A stretch of 64,000 nucleotides of DNA from an uncultured bacterium (GCA_947493945.1 CANLSR010000001.1:806001-870000); one strand, 5' to 3'. Positions 8,930 through 17,699 are shown, counted from the stretch's first letter. A program made the numbers and translations. The notes: generated by a model from the sequence alone, not told the origin.

Positions 8930-10390
8930 TCAGAGGGCGCGGACGAGTCGCTTGAAGGTGTCGCCGCGGTCCTCGTAGTCGTCGAACATGTCGAACGACG
9001 AGCACGCGGGGCTGAGCAGGACCGTGTCGCCGGACTCGGCCATCAGGCTAGCGTATTGGATGGCTTCCTCCATCGACGCCGCCCGCGCGACGCGGGGCAC
9101 GTGGGGCCCCAGGTCGTCCTCGATGGCCTGGGCACCCTCGCCGATGGCCACGATCCCCTTGAGCTTGTCCTCCGCCAGCCGCCGGAGCGGCTCGTAGTCG
9201 TTGCCCTTGTCGCGCCCGCCGGCGATCAGGACCACGTCCGGCCCGTCGGTCGCGGGGAAGCTCTCCAGCGCGTACCAGACTGCGTTCACGTTGGTCGCCT
9301 TGGAGTCGTTGACGTAGCGGACGCCGCCCACGGTGCGGACGGTCTCCAGCCGGTGCGGGACGCCCTCGAACGACGTCAGGCTCTCGCGCACCACGTCCGA
9401 CCGGATCTCCATGGCCCGCGCCACGATGGCGGAGGCGAGCGAGTTGTACAGGTTGTGGCGGCCGGTCAGGGCCAGGTCGGACGTGGGCATAAGGTCCTCT
9501 TCGGGGATGGGGGCGCCTGGGGCGCCGTGAGCGGGGAGGGCCAGGACGATGCGGCCGCCCCGCGCGAACGCGCCGGGCGACGGCTCACGCTCGGTCGAGA
9601 ACCCGACCGGGGTGAGCCCGCGCTCGGCGGCCCACGAGTGGACGCGCTCGCGGACGACCTCGTCGTCCTGGCTGTAGACGAGCCAGTCGCCTGGCTGCTG
9701 GTTTTCGAAGACGCGGAACTTGGCCGCCGCGTAGCGGCCGAAGTCGTGGTCGTAGCGGTCGAGGTGGTCCGGCGTGACGTTGAGCAGGACCGAGACCGCC
9801 GGCCGGAACGTGACCACGTGGTCGAGCTGGAAGCTGGACACCTCCAGCACGACGGCCGTCTCGGCGTCGAGGTCGTCGACGTAGTCGGAGAACGGGAAGC
9901 CGATGTTGCCGGCGACGACGTGCTTGCGGCCGGCCGTCTCGAACACGTGGCCGATCAGAGACGTGGTGGTGGTCTTGCCGTTGGAGCCGGTCACGGCCAC
10001 GATCGGGCCGGGGCAGAACCACGACGCCACCTCGATCTCGGCGTAGACCGGCCGCTTCTGGCGCAGCGCCGACTGCACCAGCGGCGCCGTCGACGGCACG
10101 CCGGGCGAGAGCACCAGCCAGTCGGCGTCCAGGGCGCGGGCCGTGTGGCCGCCGAACTCGGACGCCACGCCGTCCTTCGCCAACCCATCTGCCACGCCAG
10201 AATCGGCGGGGGCGGCGTCGGTCAAAAAGACGTCGGCGCCGCGCCGTGCCAGCAGCCGCGCCACCGCCAGGCCGGAGCGGGCGCCGCCGACGACCGTCAC
10301 GCGCGCGCCCGCCACCGACTGGCGGAGCGCGTCGGCCGACGCGGGGGCGTCGGGGCGGACCGGCGGAAGCTGGAGCTCGGACACCGTCAT
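8930..10390 (-). CDS. murD: UDP-N-acetylmuramoyl-L-alanine--D-glutamate ligase MurD
   Basis: A 486-residue Mur ligase adding D-Glu. It shows the N-terminal VVGGARSGLAVARLLARRGA fold, the ATP loop VTGSNGKTTTTSLIGH, the conserved NDSKATNVNAVWYALESF stretch and the C-terminal LLSPACSSFDMFDDYEDRG. ATG at 10390 overlaps the mraY stop by 4 bp (ATGA). A ~130-bp gap to ftsW contains copies of the CCGCCAGCGG motif. Confidence 0.97.
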   Translation of the reverse strand: MTVSELQLPPVRPDAPASADALRQSVAGARVTVVGGARSGLAVARLLARRGADVFLTDAAPADSGVADGLAKDGVASEFGGHTARALDADWLVLSPGVPSTAPLVQSALRQKRPVYAEIEVASWFCPGPIVAVTGSNGKTTTTSLIGHVFETAGRKHVVAGNIGFPFSDYVDDLDAETAVVLEVSSFQLDHVVTFRPAVSVLLNVTPDHLDRYDHDFGRYAAAKFRVFENQQPGDWLVYSQDDEVVRERVHSWAAERGLTPVGFSTEREPSPGAFARGGRIVLALPAHGAPGAPIPEEDLMPTSDLALTGRHNLYNSLASAIVARAMEIRSDVVRESLTSFEGVPHRLETVRTVGGVRYVNDSKATNVNAVWYALESFPATDGPDVVLIAGGRDKGNDYEPLRRLAEDKLKGIVAIGEGAQAIEDDLGPHVPRVARAASMEEAIQYASLMAESGDTVLLSPACSSFDMFDDYEDRGDTFKRLVRAL

Positions 10391-11544
10391 CGGATCCGGA
10401 AGAGGAAGAGCGCCGCGATGGACAGGAGCGCGGTGACGATCCAGAACCGGATCACGATCTTGGACTCGTGGACGCCCAGCGCCTCGTAGTGGTGGTGCAG
10501 CGGCGCCATCCGAAACACGCGCTTGCCCTCGCCGTCGCGCCGCTTGGTGTACTTGAACCAGGCCGTCTGGATGATCACCGACAGCGTCTCGGCAAAAAAG
10601 ATGGCGCCCACGATGGGCAGGTACAGCTCCTTCTTGATCAGGATCGCCAGCGTGCCGATGGCCGCGCCCAGCGCCAGCGACCCGGTGTCGCCCATGAAGA
10701 CCTGGGCCGGGTAGCCGTTGTACCACAGGAAGCCGAAGCACGCCGCCGACAACGCCGCGCCGAAGATCACCAGCTCGGACGTGCCCGGCAGGAACACGTC
10801 GTTGACGAAGTCGGCCAGGTTGGCGTTGCCGCTCACGTACGCCATCGCCACGATCGCGAGCGTGGCGAAGGCCGCCGTGCCGGCCGTCAGCCCGTCCAGC
10901 CCGTCGGTCAGGTTGACGGCGTTGGACACGCCGGCCAGGATGAACGTCACGACCGGGATGTAGATCAGCCAGCCCACTTCCCACCCGACGATCGGTGTGA
11001 GGAAGTCGTAGTCGAACCCGCCGTTGGTCACCAAGGGCAGCGACGTGAAGGTGGCCGAGACGCCGTCGGGCGGCAGCACGAACACGATCAGCGCGCCCAC
11101 GATCATGCCCAGCGACAGCTGGCCGGCCAGCTTGATGCGCGGCGCGATGCCCTCCTTGTTTCTGCCGATGGTCTTGATGTAGTCGTCGGCAAAGCCGAAG
11201 GCGCCCATCCACAGCGTCGCCACGAGCGCGATCCAGACGTAGGCGTTGCGGAGGTCGGCCCAGAGCAACGTGCCCACGGCGAGCGCCAGCAGCAGGATCA
11301 CGCCGCCCATGGTCGGCGTGCCGGCCTTGTGGGCGTGGCTCACCGCGCCGGCGTCCTCGCCCTCGCGGACGGTCTCGCCGATCTGCTTGGTGCGCAGGAA
11401 CCGGATAATCTTTTTGCCGGCGAACAGCGCCACCAGCAGCGCCGTCGCCGCCGCCAGCCCGGCGCGGACGGTCGAGAACTGGAACACCTGGAAGCCCGGC
11501 GGGCCGTAGGTCTGTTCGAGCCAGTCGAGGAGGAGGTAGAGCAT
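10387..11544 (-). CDS. mraY: Phospho-N-acetylmuramoyl-pentapeptide-transferase MraY
   Basis: A 385-residue, ~10-helix membrane enzyme that forms lipid I on undecaprenyl phosphate. The catalytic motifs are present: ADDYIKTIGRNKEG, VNLTDGLDGLTAG, FMGDTGSLALG and the PLHHHYEALG loop near the C-terminus. The start ATG at 11544 shares one base with the murE stop. In most bacteria murF separates murE from mraY; here the two are directly joined. Confidence 0.97.
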   Translation of the reverse strand: MLYLLLDWLEQTYGPPGFQVFQFSTVRAGLAAATALLVALFAGKKIIRFLRTKQIGETVREGEDAGAVSHAHKAGTPTMGGVILLLALAVGTLLWADLRNAYVWIALVATLWMGAFGFADDYIKTIGRNKEGIAPRIKLAGQLSLGMIVGALIVFVLPPDGVSATFTSLPLVTNGGFDYDFLTPIVGWEVGWLIYIPVVTFILAGVSNAVNLTDGLDGLTAGTAAFATLAIVAMAYVSGNANLADFVNDVFLPGTSELVIFGAALSAACFGFLWYNGYPAQVFMGDTGSLALGAAIGTLAILIKKELYLPIVGAIFFAETLSVIIQTAWFKYTKRRDGEGKRVFRMAPLHHHYEALGVHESKIVIRFWIVTALLSIAALFLFRIR

Positions 11545-13094
11545 CAGGCGCGGGCGGTGAGGGCGTCGCGGAGGACGGCGCGGTCGTCGAAGTCCCGGCG
11601 CTCGTCGCCAACGATCTGGTAGGTCTCGTGGCCCTTGCCGGCGACCACGACCACGTCGCCCGACGCGGCGTGCTCGGCGGCCCAGCCGATGGCCTCGGCC
11701 CGGCTGGCGATGCGCGTGGCCGAGGCGTTGGGGTCCGCGCCGGGACGGCCCGCCAGTCCGGCGGCGACGTCGTCGAGGATGGCCTCGGGGTCTTCGGTGC
11801 GCGGGTTGTCGCTGGTGAGCACCACGCGGTCGGCGCGCTGCTCGGCGACGGCGGCCATCTCGGGGCGCTTGCCGGCGTCGCGGTCGCCGCCGGCGCCGAA
11901 CACGACCCAGAGGGCGTTGCCGGCGGGCACGATCTCGCGCGCCGTGGCGAGCACGTTGTCGAGCGCGTCCGGCGTGTGCGCGTAGTCCACCACGCCCAGC
12001 ACGCCGCCGCCCCTCACGGTCTCGAAGCGGCCGGGCACGCCGGGCGCATCCGCCAGCGCGTCGAGCACGTCCGACTGGCGGTAGCCTAAGGCGAGGCCGG
12101 CGGCGTAGGTGGCGGCCAGGTTCAAGGCGTTGAAGCGGCCCAACATCTTGTAGGTGCGCTCGTCGCCGTCCAGGCGCAGGCGCAGGCCGCCGAGCGAGTT
12201 GTCCACCACCTCCACCCGGACGTCTGCGCCGGCGGCGGTGCCGTAGGTCACGACGCGCGCGGCGGTGTCGGCCGTCATCCGCTCGCTCGCCGGGTCGTCG
12301 GCGTTGACGATGGCGACCGTGCCCTCTGCCAGCCCGTCGAACAGCTTCTTTTTGGCGGCCTCGTACTCGGCGGCGGTGCCGTGGTAGTCGAGGTGGTCGT
12401 GGCTGAGGTTCGTGAACACGGCCACGTCGAAGCCCAGCGCGCCGACGCGGTCGAGCGCCAGCCCGTGGCTCGACACCTCCATCGCGGCCGCCGTGCATCC
12501 GCCCTCGACCATCGCGCGCAACAGCCGCTGCAGCGTCGGCGCCTCGGGCGTGGTGAAGGCCGTGGCGTAGCGCTCGGTCCCGATCCGGTTCTCGACGGTC
12601 CCGACCAGCCCGGCGGTCACGCCCAACGTCGTGAGCAGGTGGTGGAGCAAAAAGACCGTGGTGGTCTTGCCGTTGGTGCCGGTCACGCCGATCAGCCCCA
12701 GGCCGTCGCCGGGGCGGCCGTAGACCTCGGCGGCCAGCTCCGCCAGCGCGGCGCGCGTGTCGGCGGCGGCCAGGAACGCGACGCCGGGCAGGCGCCCGCC
12801 GGTCTGGTTCGCCAGCCAGTCGGCCGAGACGAGCGCGCCGCTGGCGCCGCGCGCGAGCGCTTCGTCGACGAAGCCGTGGCCGTCGCGGCCGCCCAGCGTG
12901 TCGGGCGAGACGGCGGCGAACAGGACGCCGGGCCCAGCCTGGCGGCTGTCGATGGTGACGCCCTCGATGAGCGCGTCGGTCGGCCCGACGACCGGGCCCG
13001 CCAGCCGGCCGCGCTCGCCCAGCCGCTCCGCCAGCGCGGCGACGGCCTGGGGCGCGACGTGCACCGGGGGGATCGCGCGTTGCATCTCGCTCAT
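11544..13094 (-). CDS. murE: UDP-MurNAc-tripeptide synthetase MurE (DAP type)
   Basis: A 516-residue Mur ligase adding the third stem-peptide residue. It has the ATP loop VTGTNGKTTTVFLLHHLL, the carbamylated-lysine region MEVSSHGLALDRV, DYAHTPDALDNVL and KGHETYQIVG. The substrate-selecting motif is SDNPRTEDP; DNPR is the signature of enzymes that use meso-diaminopimelate rather than lysine. ATG at 13094 overlaps the ftsI stop (ATGA). Confidence 0.97.
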   Translation of the reverse strand: MSEMQRAIPPVHVAPQAVAALAERLGERGRLAGPVVGPTDALIEGVTIDSRQAGPGVLFAAVSPDTLGGRDGHGFVDEALARGASGALVSADWLANQTGGRLPGVAFLAAADTRAALAELAAEVYGRPGDGLGLIGVTGTNGKTTTVFLLHHLLTTLGVTAGLVGTVENRIGTERYATAFTTPEAPTLQRLLRAMVEGGCTAAAMEVSSHGLALDRVGALGFDVAVFTNLSHDHLDYHGTAAEYEAAKKKLFDGLAEGTVAIVNADDPASERMTADTAARVVTYGTAAGADVRVEVVDNSLGGLRLRLDGDERTYKMLGRFNALNLAATYAAGLALGYRQSDVLDALADAPGVPGRFETVRGGGVLGVVDYAHTPDALDNVLATAREIVPAGNALWVVFGAGGDRDAGKRPEMAAVAEQRADRVVLTSDNPRTEDPEAILDDVAAGLAGRPGADPNASATRIASRAEAIGWAAEHAASGDVVVVAGKGHETYQIVGDERRDFDDRAVLRDALTARA

Positions 13095-15109
13095 GAGCCC
13101 GCGCGGAGAGAGACGGACGCGGGAAGCGGGCGGCCCGGCGCCGCCGACTGCTGGCGGATCACGCCGCGGCCCGACACGCGCGGCTCGACGCCCAGCGCCC
13201 GCAGCCACGCCACGGCCTGGCGCACCGAACGTCCGCGCAGGTTGGGCATCACGGCCGGGCCGTCGGCGTCGGCGTCGTCCAGGCGGATGGCGTCCTCTAG
13301 TTCGAGCGTGTCGCCGGCGGCCGGGCGGCTCGACACCACGTGCCACGGGGCGTCGTCGTCCCAGCGCGCGCGGAACCCCTCGGCCTCCAGCCGCTGGGCC
13401 GCGAGCGTGGCCGGCAGGCCGTCGACGCGGGGCACGCGCGCCGAGCGCCGGGCGGCGATCGTGCCCGACGGCGCGACGCGCTCGGCGACGCTGGGGAACG
13501 TCCCGATCCAGCGCCGCGCCACGTTGCCGAAGATGGGCGCGGCGACCGTTCCGCCGTAGAACCCGTTGACCGGCCGGTCCAGGACGATGGCGATCACCAC
13601 CTCGGGCTTCTCGACGGGGAACATGCCGGCGAACGAGGCGCGGTAGGTCCGCGAGTAGCCGCCGCCCGTCGCGCGCTGGGCCGTGCCCGTCTTGCCGGCC
13701 ACGCGCAGCCCGGCCACCTGCGCCAGCGGCGCGGTGCCCCCTTTGCCCACGACGTTCTCGAAGTAGGGCATCAGCTGGGCCGCCGTCTGGGCCCCGAAGG
13801 CGCGGCGGACCGAGTCCGGACGGGCCTGCCACAGCACCTGGTGCGTGGCGTGCTGGCGGCGCTCTTGGACCACGTAGGGCCGCACCAGCAGCCCGCCGTT
13901 GGCCAGGGCCGCGTAGGCGACGGCGATCTGGAGCGGCGTGACCTCGACCGAGTAGCCGGTCGCCATCCAGGGCAGCGTCAGGCCGTCCCAGGTGTCGGGG
14001 CGGCGGAGCGAGCCGGCGATCTCTCCCGGCAGGTCCACGAACGTGGGCTGGCCGAAGCCCAGGTCGCGGGCGGCCTGGTAGAGCGCGCCCGAGCCCATCC
14101 GCTCGGCCGCCATCGCCATCGCGATGTTGGACGACTTGGTGATGCCGTCGCCAAACGAGATCCGGCCGTAGCCGTGGCTGTCGCGCATCGTCCGGCCCTT
14201 GAACACCTTCCAGCCGGCGCCGGTGTCGAGCACGTCGGTCGGGGCGACGGCGCCGCTTTCGAGCGCGCCCACGGCCGTCACCAGCTTGAACGTCGAGCCC
14301 GGCTCGATCCGGTCCACGATGGCGTGGTTGCGGCGGGCGGCGTTGGAGTACGCGCCGGGCCGGTTGGGGTCGTAGGTCGGGACGTTGGCCAGGGCCAGGA
14401 TGGCGCCGGTGCGCGGGTCGAGCGCGACGGCCGTGCCCCACTCCGCGCCGGCGGCCTCGACGCCCTTGGCCAGCTCCTCCTCCAGGATCGCCTGGCGCAC
14501 CAGGTCGATGGTCAGCACCACGTCGTCGCCGTGGCGCGGCTCGACGCGCGTGCCGCCGACGACGGCCTTGACCACGCCCCGGCGGTCGCGCTGGACGGCC
14601 TGGCGGCCGGGCGTGCCCTCCAGGTTCTCGTCCAGCGTCATCTCGAGCCCGGAGACGCCTTGCAGGTCGCGCGTGACGTGGCCCAGCACGTGGGCCGCGC
14701 GGCTGCCGTAGTTGTAGCGCCGCTGGTAGGAGCCGGTCACGATCAGGCCGTTGAACGCGGCCGCGTCGAGCGCCTCCTTGGACGCCTCGTCCAGGTCGCG
14801 CACCAGCACGACGTACTGGCGGCTGGCGCGGTCGGCGACCCGCTGGCGGTAGTGGTCGGCGCTGCGGCCGGTGAGCTGGCCCAGGAGCGCGTAGAGCTCG
14901 GCCGCGCGCCCGTCGAAGCCCCGGGCCGTCGGGTCGGCCGCGACCTCGTAGCGCGCCGTGTTGACCGCCAGCGCGCGGCCGCGGCGGTCCAGGATGGTGC
15001 CGCGCTGGGCCGCCAGCGTGATCACGCTCTCCGACTGCTGCGCCCCCCGGGCGCGCAGCTCCGGCCCCTCGTCGGTCTGGATGCGGACCAGCTGCACGGC
15101 AACGAGCAC
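13091..15109 (-). CDS. ftsI: Penicillin-binding protein FtsI/PBP3 with C-terminal PASTA repeats
   Basis: The division transpeptidase that crosslinks septal peptidoglycan. Counting from GTG 15109, the active-site motifs are STFK (272-275), SSN (326-328) and KTG (473-475); two PASTA-like domains follow (from VPRVDGLPA and VMPNLRGRS), giving a SpoVD-like layout. The start is a puzzle: the membrane helix (SILTRLYGVFVGLLILPVLV) is coded upstream of this GTG, in a frame open to 15187 that holds no ATG, GTG or TTG. An AUC at 15175 or 15157 would give a complete helix. It lies between ftsL and murE. Confidence 0.93.
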   Translation of the reverse strand: MLVAVQLVRIQTDEGPELRARGAQQSESVITLAAQRGTILDRRGRALAVNTARYEVAADPTARGFDGRAAELYALLGQLTGRSADHYRQRVADRASRQYVVLVRDLDEASKEALDAAAFNGLIVTGSYQRRYNYGSRAAHVLGHVTRDLQGVSGLEMTLDENLEGTPGRQAVQRDRRGVVKAVVGGTRVEPRHGDDVVLTIDLVRQAILEEELAKGVEAAGAEWGTAVALDPRTGAILALANVPTYDPNRPGAYSNAARRNHAIVDRIEPGSTFKLVTAVGALESGAVAPTDVLDTGAGWKVFKGRTMRDSHGYGRISFGDGITKSSNIAMAMAAERMGSGALYQAARDLGFGQPTFVDLPGEIAGSLRRPDTWDGLTLPWMATGYSVEVTPLQIAVAYAALANGGLLVRPYVVQERRQHATHQVLWQARPDSVRRAFGAQTAAQLMPYFENVVGKGGTAPLAQVAGLRVAGKTGTAQRATGGGYSRTYRASFAGMFPVEKPEVVIAIVLDRPVNGFYGGTVAAPIFGNVARRWIGTFPSVAERVAPSGTIAARRSARVPRVDGLPATLAAQRLEAEGFRARWDDDAPWHVVSSRPAAGDTLELEDAIRLDDADADGPAVMPNLRGRSVRQAVAWLRALGVEPRVSGRGVIRQQSAAPGRPLPASVSLRAGS

Positions 15110-15262
15110 CGGCAGGATCAGCAGCCCGACGAAGACGCCGTAGAGCCGGGTGAGGATGGAGTCGCGAGCGGCGATGGGAGGCGGGGTCTAGCAGAGGGTG
15201 GGCGGAGAGTGAGGGCGGAAGACGTGGGCCGAGGGGTGAAGCGGCTCGCCGTCCCCCGTCCC

Positions 15263-15769
15263 TCACTCCTCACCCAGTCGGATGGTGGGGCCGTAGGCGA
15301 TCCCTTCCTCCAGCCCCAGCGTGGAGGCCCGGTTCATGACGGCGCTCGGGCCGGTCATCCGGTCGGCGTCGCCCTGCAGGCGCTGGTGGGTCAGGAGCAG
15401 GCGCTCGTGCTCGCGGCGCGCGTCCTGGAGCGCGTCCAGCGTGGCGCGCGTGGCGTAGGCGTGGCCCAGGAACAGCGTCAGCACGACGCACACCGCCAGC
15501 GTGACGAGCCCGAACCGCAGGCTGGGCACGGCGTCGAGCGCCCGGCCCCGCTGGCGGACCTTCTGGGCGGCCTTCTGGCTCGCCTTTTTGGCGCCCGCCT
15601 TTGCCCGCGTCGCCTGGGCGGTGAGGCGGGACGGCGTCTCGGGCAGGTCGGCCCAGGCCGGCAGAGCGGCGCCGGCGCGGCGGCGCGTCGGGCGGGCGCC
15701 CGTCGTCTTGGACGGCGCCCGGCGTGCCGAGGCCTTTTTCGAGGGCTTGGTGGGAGTCGCTGTGGACAT
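15263..15769 (-). CDS. ftsL: FtsL-like septum protein
   Basis: A 168-residue bitopic protein in the ftsL position between rsmH and ftsI. A long Lys/Arg/Ala-rich cytoplasmic tail (~95 residues, longer than usual) is followed by one membrane helix (FGLVTLAVCVVLTLFLGHAY) and a heptad-like segment (DALQDARREHERLLLTHQRL) expected to pair with FtsB/DivIC. The sequence is poorly conserved, as in the family; the call rests on topology and position. ATG at 15769 was chosen over a longer Pro-rich reading to 15847, which would overlap rsmH. Confidence 0.8.
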   Translation of the reverse strand: MSTATPTKPSKKASARRAPSKTTGARPTRRRAGAALPAWADLPETPSRLTAQATRAKAGAKKASQKAAQKVRQRGRALDAVPSLRFGLVTLAVCVVLTLFLGHAYATRATLDALQDARREHERLLLTHQRLQGDADRMTGPSAVMNRASTLGLEEGIAYGPTIRLGEE

Positions 15770-15843
15770 AGCGGTCAAAGGCAGAAAAAGAGGGCGAGGC
15801 CCGGGGACGAGAGCGGACGGGCCGGCGGGGCCGCGCGGTCCGC

Positions 15844-16845
15844 TCACGCGCCCGGGTGTCGCCCCGGCTCGGCGGATGGGGGGGGGGCGGTCTTCTCGGC
15901 GACGCGCAGGCGGGCGCTCCGGGCGCGGGGGTTGAGGGCCGTCTCGGCGTCGTCGGCCACGACGGCGCGCCGCGTGACCGCCGTCCAGGGCGTGAGCGGG
16001 TTGCCGTACACGTCTTTCTCGACCTGGCCCGAGAACCGGCCGGTCTTGAGGAACTGCTTGGCGCGGCGGTCCTCCAGGCTGTGGTAGGCGATCACCGCCA
16101 GCCGCCCGCCCGGCGCCAGCGCGTCGAGGGCGGCCGGGAGCGCGGCCTCCAGCACCTCCATCTCGGCGTTGACCGCGATGCGGAGCGCCTGGAAGACGCG
16201 CGCCAGCGACTTGACCTCGTCCTTGCCCGGCACCGACTGGCGGACGGCGTCGGCGAGCTGTCCCGTGGTCGTCGGCGCGGTGGCCTTGATGGCGCGGGCG
16301 ATGCCGCGCGAGCGGCGCTCCTCGCCGTAGGCGTAGATCACGTCGGCGAGCTCGGCGGCCGGAAGACGGGCCACCAGTTCGGCGGCGGTCTCGCCCGTCG
16401 CGCCCATGCGCATGTCGAGCGGGCCGTCGGCCGAGAACGCGAACCCGCGCTCGGCCGCGTCGATCTGGTGGCTGCTCACGCCCAGGTCCAAGAGAACGCC
16501 CGCGGCGGGCCGGTCCGCCACCCCGCTAGGGACGACGCCAGTCAACCCGGCGCGGCGCAGCAGAGCGCCCAGGTCGCCGAAGTTGCCCTCGACCGCCAGG
16601 AACCGGCCCGCGCCGACGGCCTCCGCCAGCCGCTCGCTCGCCCGCGCCAGCGCCTGCGGGTCCTGGTCGATGCCGACGACGAGCGCGTCCGGCCCCAGCG
16701 CGTCCAGCAACGCCGCCGAGTGGCCGCCGCCGCCCAACGTGCCGTCTACATAAAGGCCGGCGGAGTCGGTCACCAGCAGGTCCACGGTTTCCGCCAGCAG
16801 CACGGGCGCGTGGTAGTCGGTCGCGTAGCGGAGCACGTTATCCAT
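15844..16845 (-). CDS. rsmH: 16S rRNA (cytosine1402-N4)-methyltransferase RsmH
   Basis: A 333-residue SAM-dependent enzyme (MraW) that methylates C1402 in the ribosomal P site. It begins MDNVLRYATDYHAPVLLAET, has the SAM loop VDGTLGGGGHSAALLDAL and VGIDQDPQAL, and ends with the family block VEKDVYGNPLTPW. The ATG at 16845 has a good GGGAGG ribosome binding site, one of the few in the cluster. It is the second dcw gene, 165 bp after mraZ. Confidence 0.97.
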   Translation of the reverse strand: MDNVLRYATDYHAPVLLAETVDLLVTDSAGLYVDGTLGGGGHSAALLDALGPDALVVGIDQDPQALARASERLAEAVGAGRFLAVEGNFGDLGALLRRAGLTGVVPSGVADRPAAGVLLDLGVSSHQIDAAERGFAFSADGPLDMRMGATGETAAELVARLPAAELADVIYAYGEERRSRGIARAIKATAPTTTGQLADAVRQSVPGKDEVKSLARVFQALRIAVNAEMEVLEAALPAALDALAPGGRLAVIAYHSLEDRRAKQFLKTGRFSGQVEKDVYGNPLTPWTAVTRRAVVADDAETALNPRARSARLRVAEKTAPPPSAEPGRHPGA

Positions 16846-17010
16846 CCCGCCGCCCTCCCGCGCGCTCCCGGCGCCCACGTCGAAGCCGGACACACCGGCG
16901 CCGCCCGCGGGGCGGGAGGCATCGGCGCGGTCGGCGCGGCGCGGGCGGCGAGGGCGGGTCATGGAGAGGAGGGCGGCGGTCATGGACAACAGGGTGGGAT
17001 CTCCGGGGGG

Positions 17011-17463
17011 TTAGATCCCGCCCATCACTCGCTCCGCGAGCGATTCGTAGGACTCGGTCTGGTCGTTGAGGTGGGCCTCGAACACGGCGGGGTCCCAGAC
17101 CTCGATGCGGTCGAAGGCACCGATCACCTGGGCACGGCCGCCGGGCTGCAAGCCGGCGAACTCGACGAGCGACTTCGGCAGCGCGACGCGGCCCTGGCCG
17201 TCGAGCGCCAGCTCCTCGGCCCACATATTGATGGTGCGGACGAAGGCGCGGGCCTGGGGGTCAAACTGGTTGAGGCGGCCCATCTCGGTCTCGATCTCCT
17301 CCCACGTGTTGAGCGGGTACAGGAACACGCACTGCTCCAGGCCGCGCGTCGCGACGAACGTCTCCTTGGCGGCCGGGTCGAGCGCACGCCGCATCTTGGC
17401 AGGGACCGGCATCCGGCCCTTGCCATCGATCGAGTTCTCCGCTTGTCCTTTGAAGCCGGCCAC
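17011..17463 (-). CDS. mraZ: Transcriptional regulator MraZ
   Basis: A 150-residue protein made of two SpoVT-AbrB-type DNA-binding halves, each with the D-x-x-GR core: SIDGKGRMPVPAKMRRAL near residue 12 and LDGQGRVALPKSL near residue 87. MraZ forms a ring-shaped oligomer and in E. coli represses its own dcw operon at TGGG repeats. Four such repeats stand 50-85 bp before the GTG start at 17463, so autoregulation is likely here. Confidence 0.96.
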   Translation of the reverse strand: MAGFKGQAENSIDGKGRMPVPAKMRRALDPAAKETFVATRGLEQCVFLYPLNTWEEIETEMGRLNQFDPQARAFVRTINMWAEELALDGQGRVALPKSLVEFAGLQPGGRAQVIGAFDRIEVWDPAVFEAHLNDQTESYESLAERVMGGI

Positions 17464-17512
17464 GGCCGGGAGGGGGTTGATGAAGGGGGGCCGCCAGGCT
17501 GCGGGGACGATT

Positions 17513-17548
17513 CCCCACTTTTCCCCACTGCGACCCCAACATACCCCA
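17513..17548 (-). promoter_or_regulatory. MraZ box array (four TGGGG repeats)
   Basis: On the minus strand TGGGG occurs at 17548, 17538, 17527 and 17517 (first base), i.e. with steps of 10, 11 and 10 bp. Known MraZ sites are TGGGN repeats on a 10-bp period, usually three. The array also covers TATGTTGG (17536-17543), a possible -7 element, so bound MraZ would block the promoter. Confidence 0.75.
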
Positions 17549-17580
17549 CCCGGCCTAAAAACCCTGGAATCGCCACTTCT

Positions 17581-17589
17581 TGTGGATAA
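17581..17589 (-). promoter_or_regulatory. Perfect DnaA box
   Basis: The minus strand reads TTATCCACA, the strongest DnaA-binding 9-mer. It lies in the mraZ control region between the MraZ boxes and the -10-like TATAAC. A single box may tie dcw transcription to replication initiation; a chance match in ~250 bp of high-GC DNA is improbable but possible. Confidence 0.55.
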
Positions 17590-17597
17590 GTACCCCC

Positions 17598-17626
17598 GTT
17601 ATACCCCTTCTCCCCCCCGGACCCAA
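17598..17626 (-). promoter_or_regulatory. Sigma-70-like promoter candidate for mraZ
   Basis: TTGGGT (17626-17621) and TATAAC (17603-17598) are separated by 17 bp on the minus strand, pointing at mraZ ~135 bp downstream. The -10 matches 5 of 6 consensus bases. It competes as an explanation with TATGTTGG at 17536-17543. Confidence 0.35.
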
Positions 17627-17642
17627 CCGGCCGACCCCTCAA

Positions 17643-17691
17643 AGTGAAAATCATTTCACCTGTTCTGATGGCGGGTGAAAATCATTTCACC
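17643..17691. promoter_or_regulatory. Two 18-bp palindromic operators, probable LexA-like repressor sites
   Basis: GGTGAAAATCATTTCACC at 17674-17691 and the same sequence with a first-base change (A) at 17643-17660. Each is a 7-bp inverted repeat (GGTGAAA/TTTCACC) around 4 bp, and the two copies are 31 bp apart, three helical turns, so they face the same side. The downstream copy directly abuts the TACCTTGA element of the LexA-like gene; the upstream copy is 17 bp from the mraZ -35-like hexamer. I saw no further copies in the window. Confidence 0.75.
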
Positions 17692-17699
17692 TACCTTGA
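17692..17699 (+). promoter_or_regulatory. -7-like promoter element for the LexA-like gene
   Basis: TACCTTGA, ending 22 nt before the ATG at 17722, the same spacing as other genes of the window. The operator at 17674-17691 touches it and so would occupy the region between the -33 and -7 positions. Confidence 0.5.
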
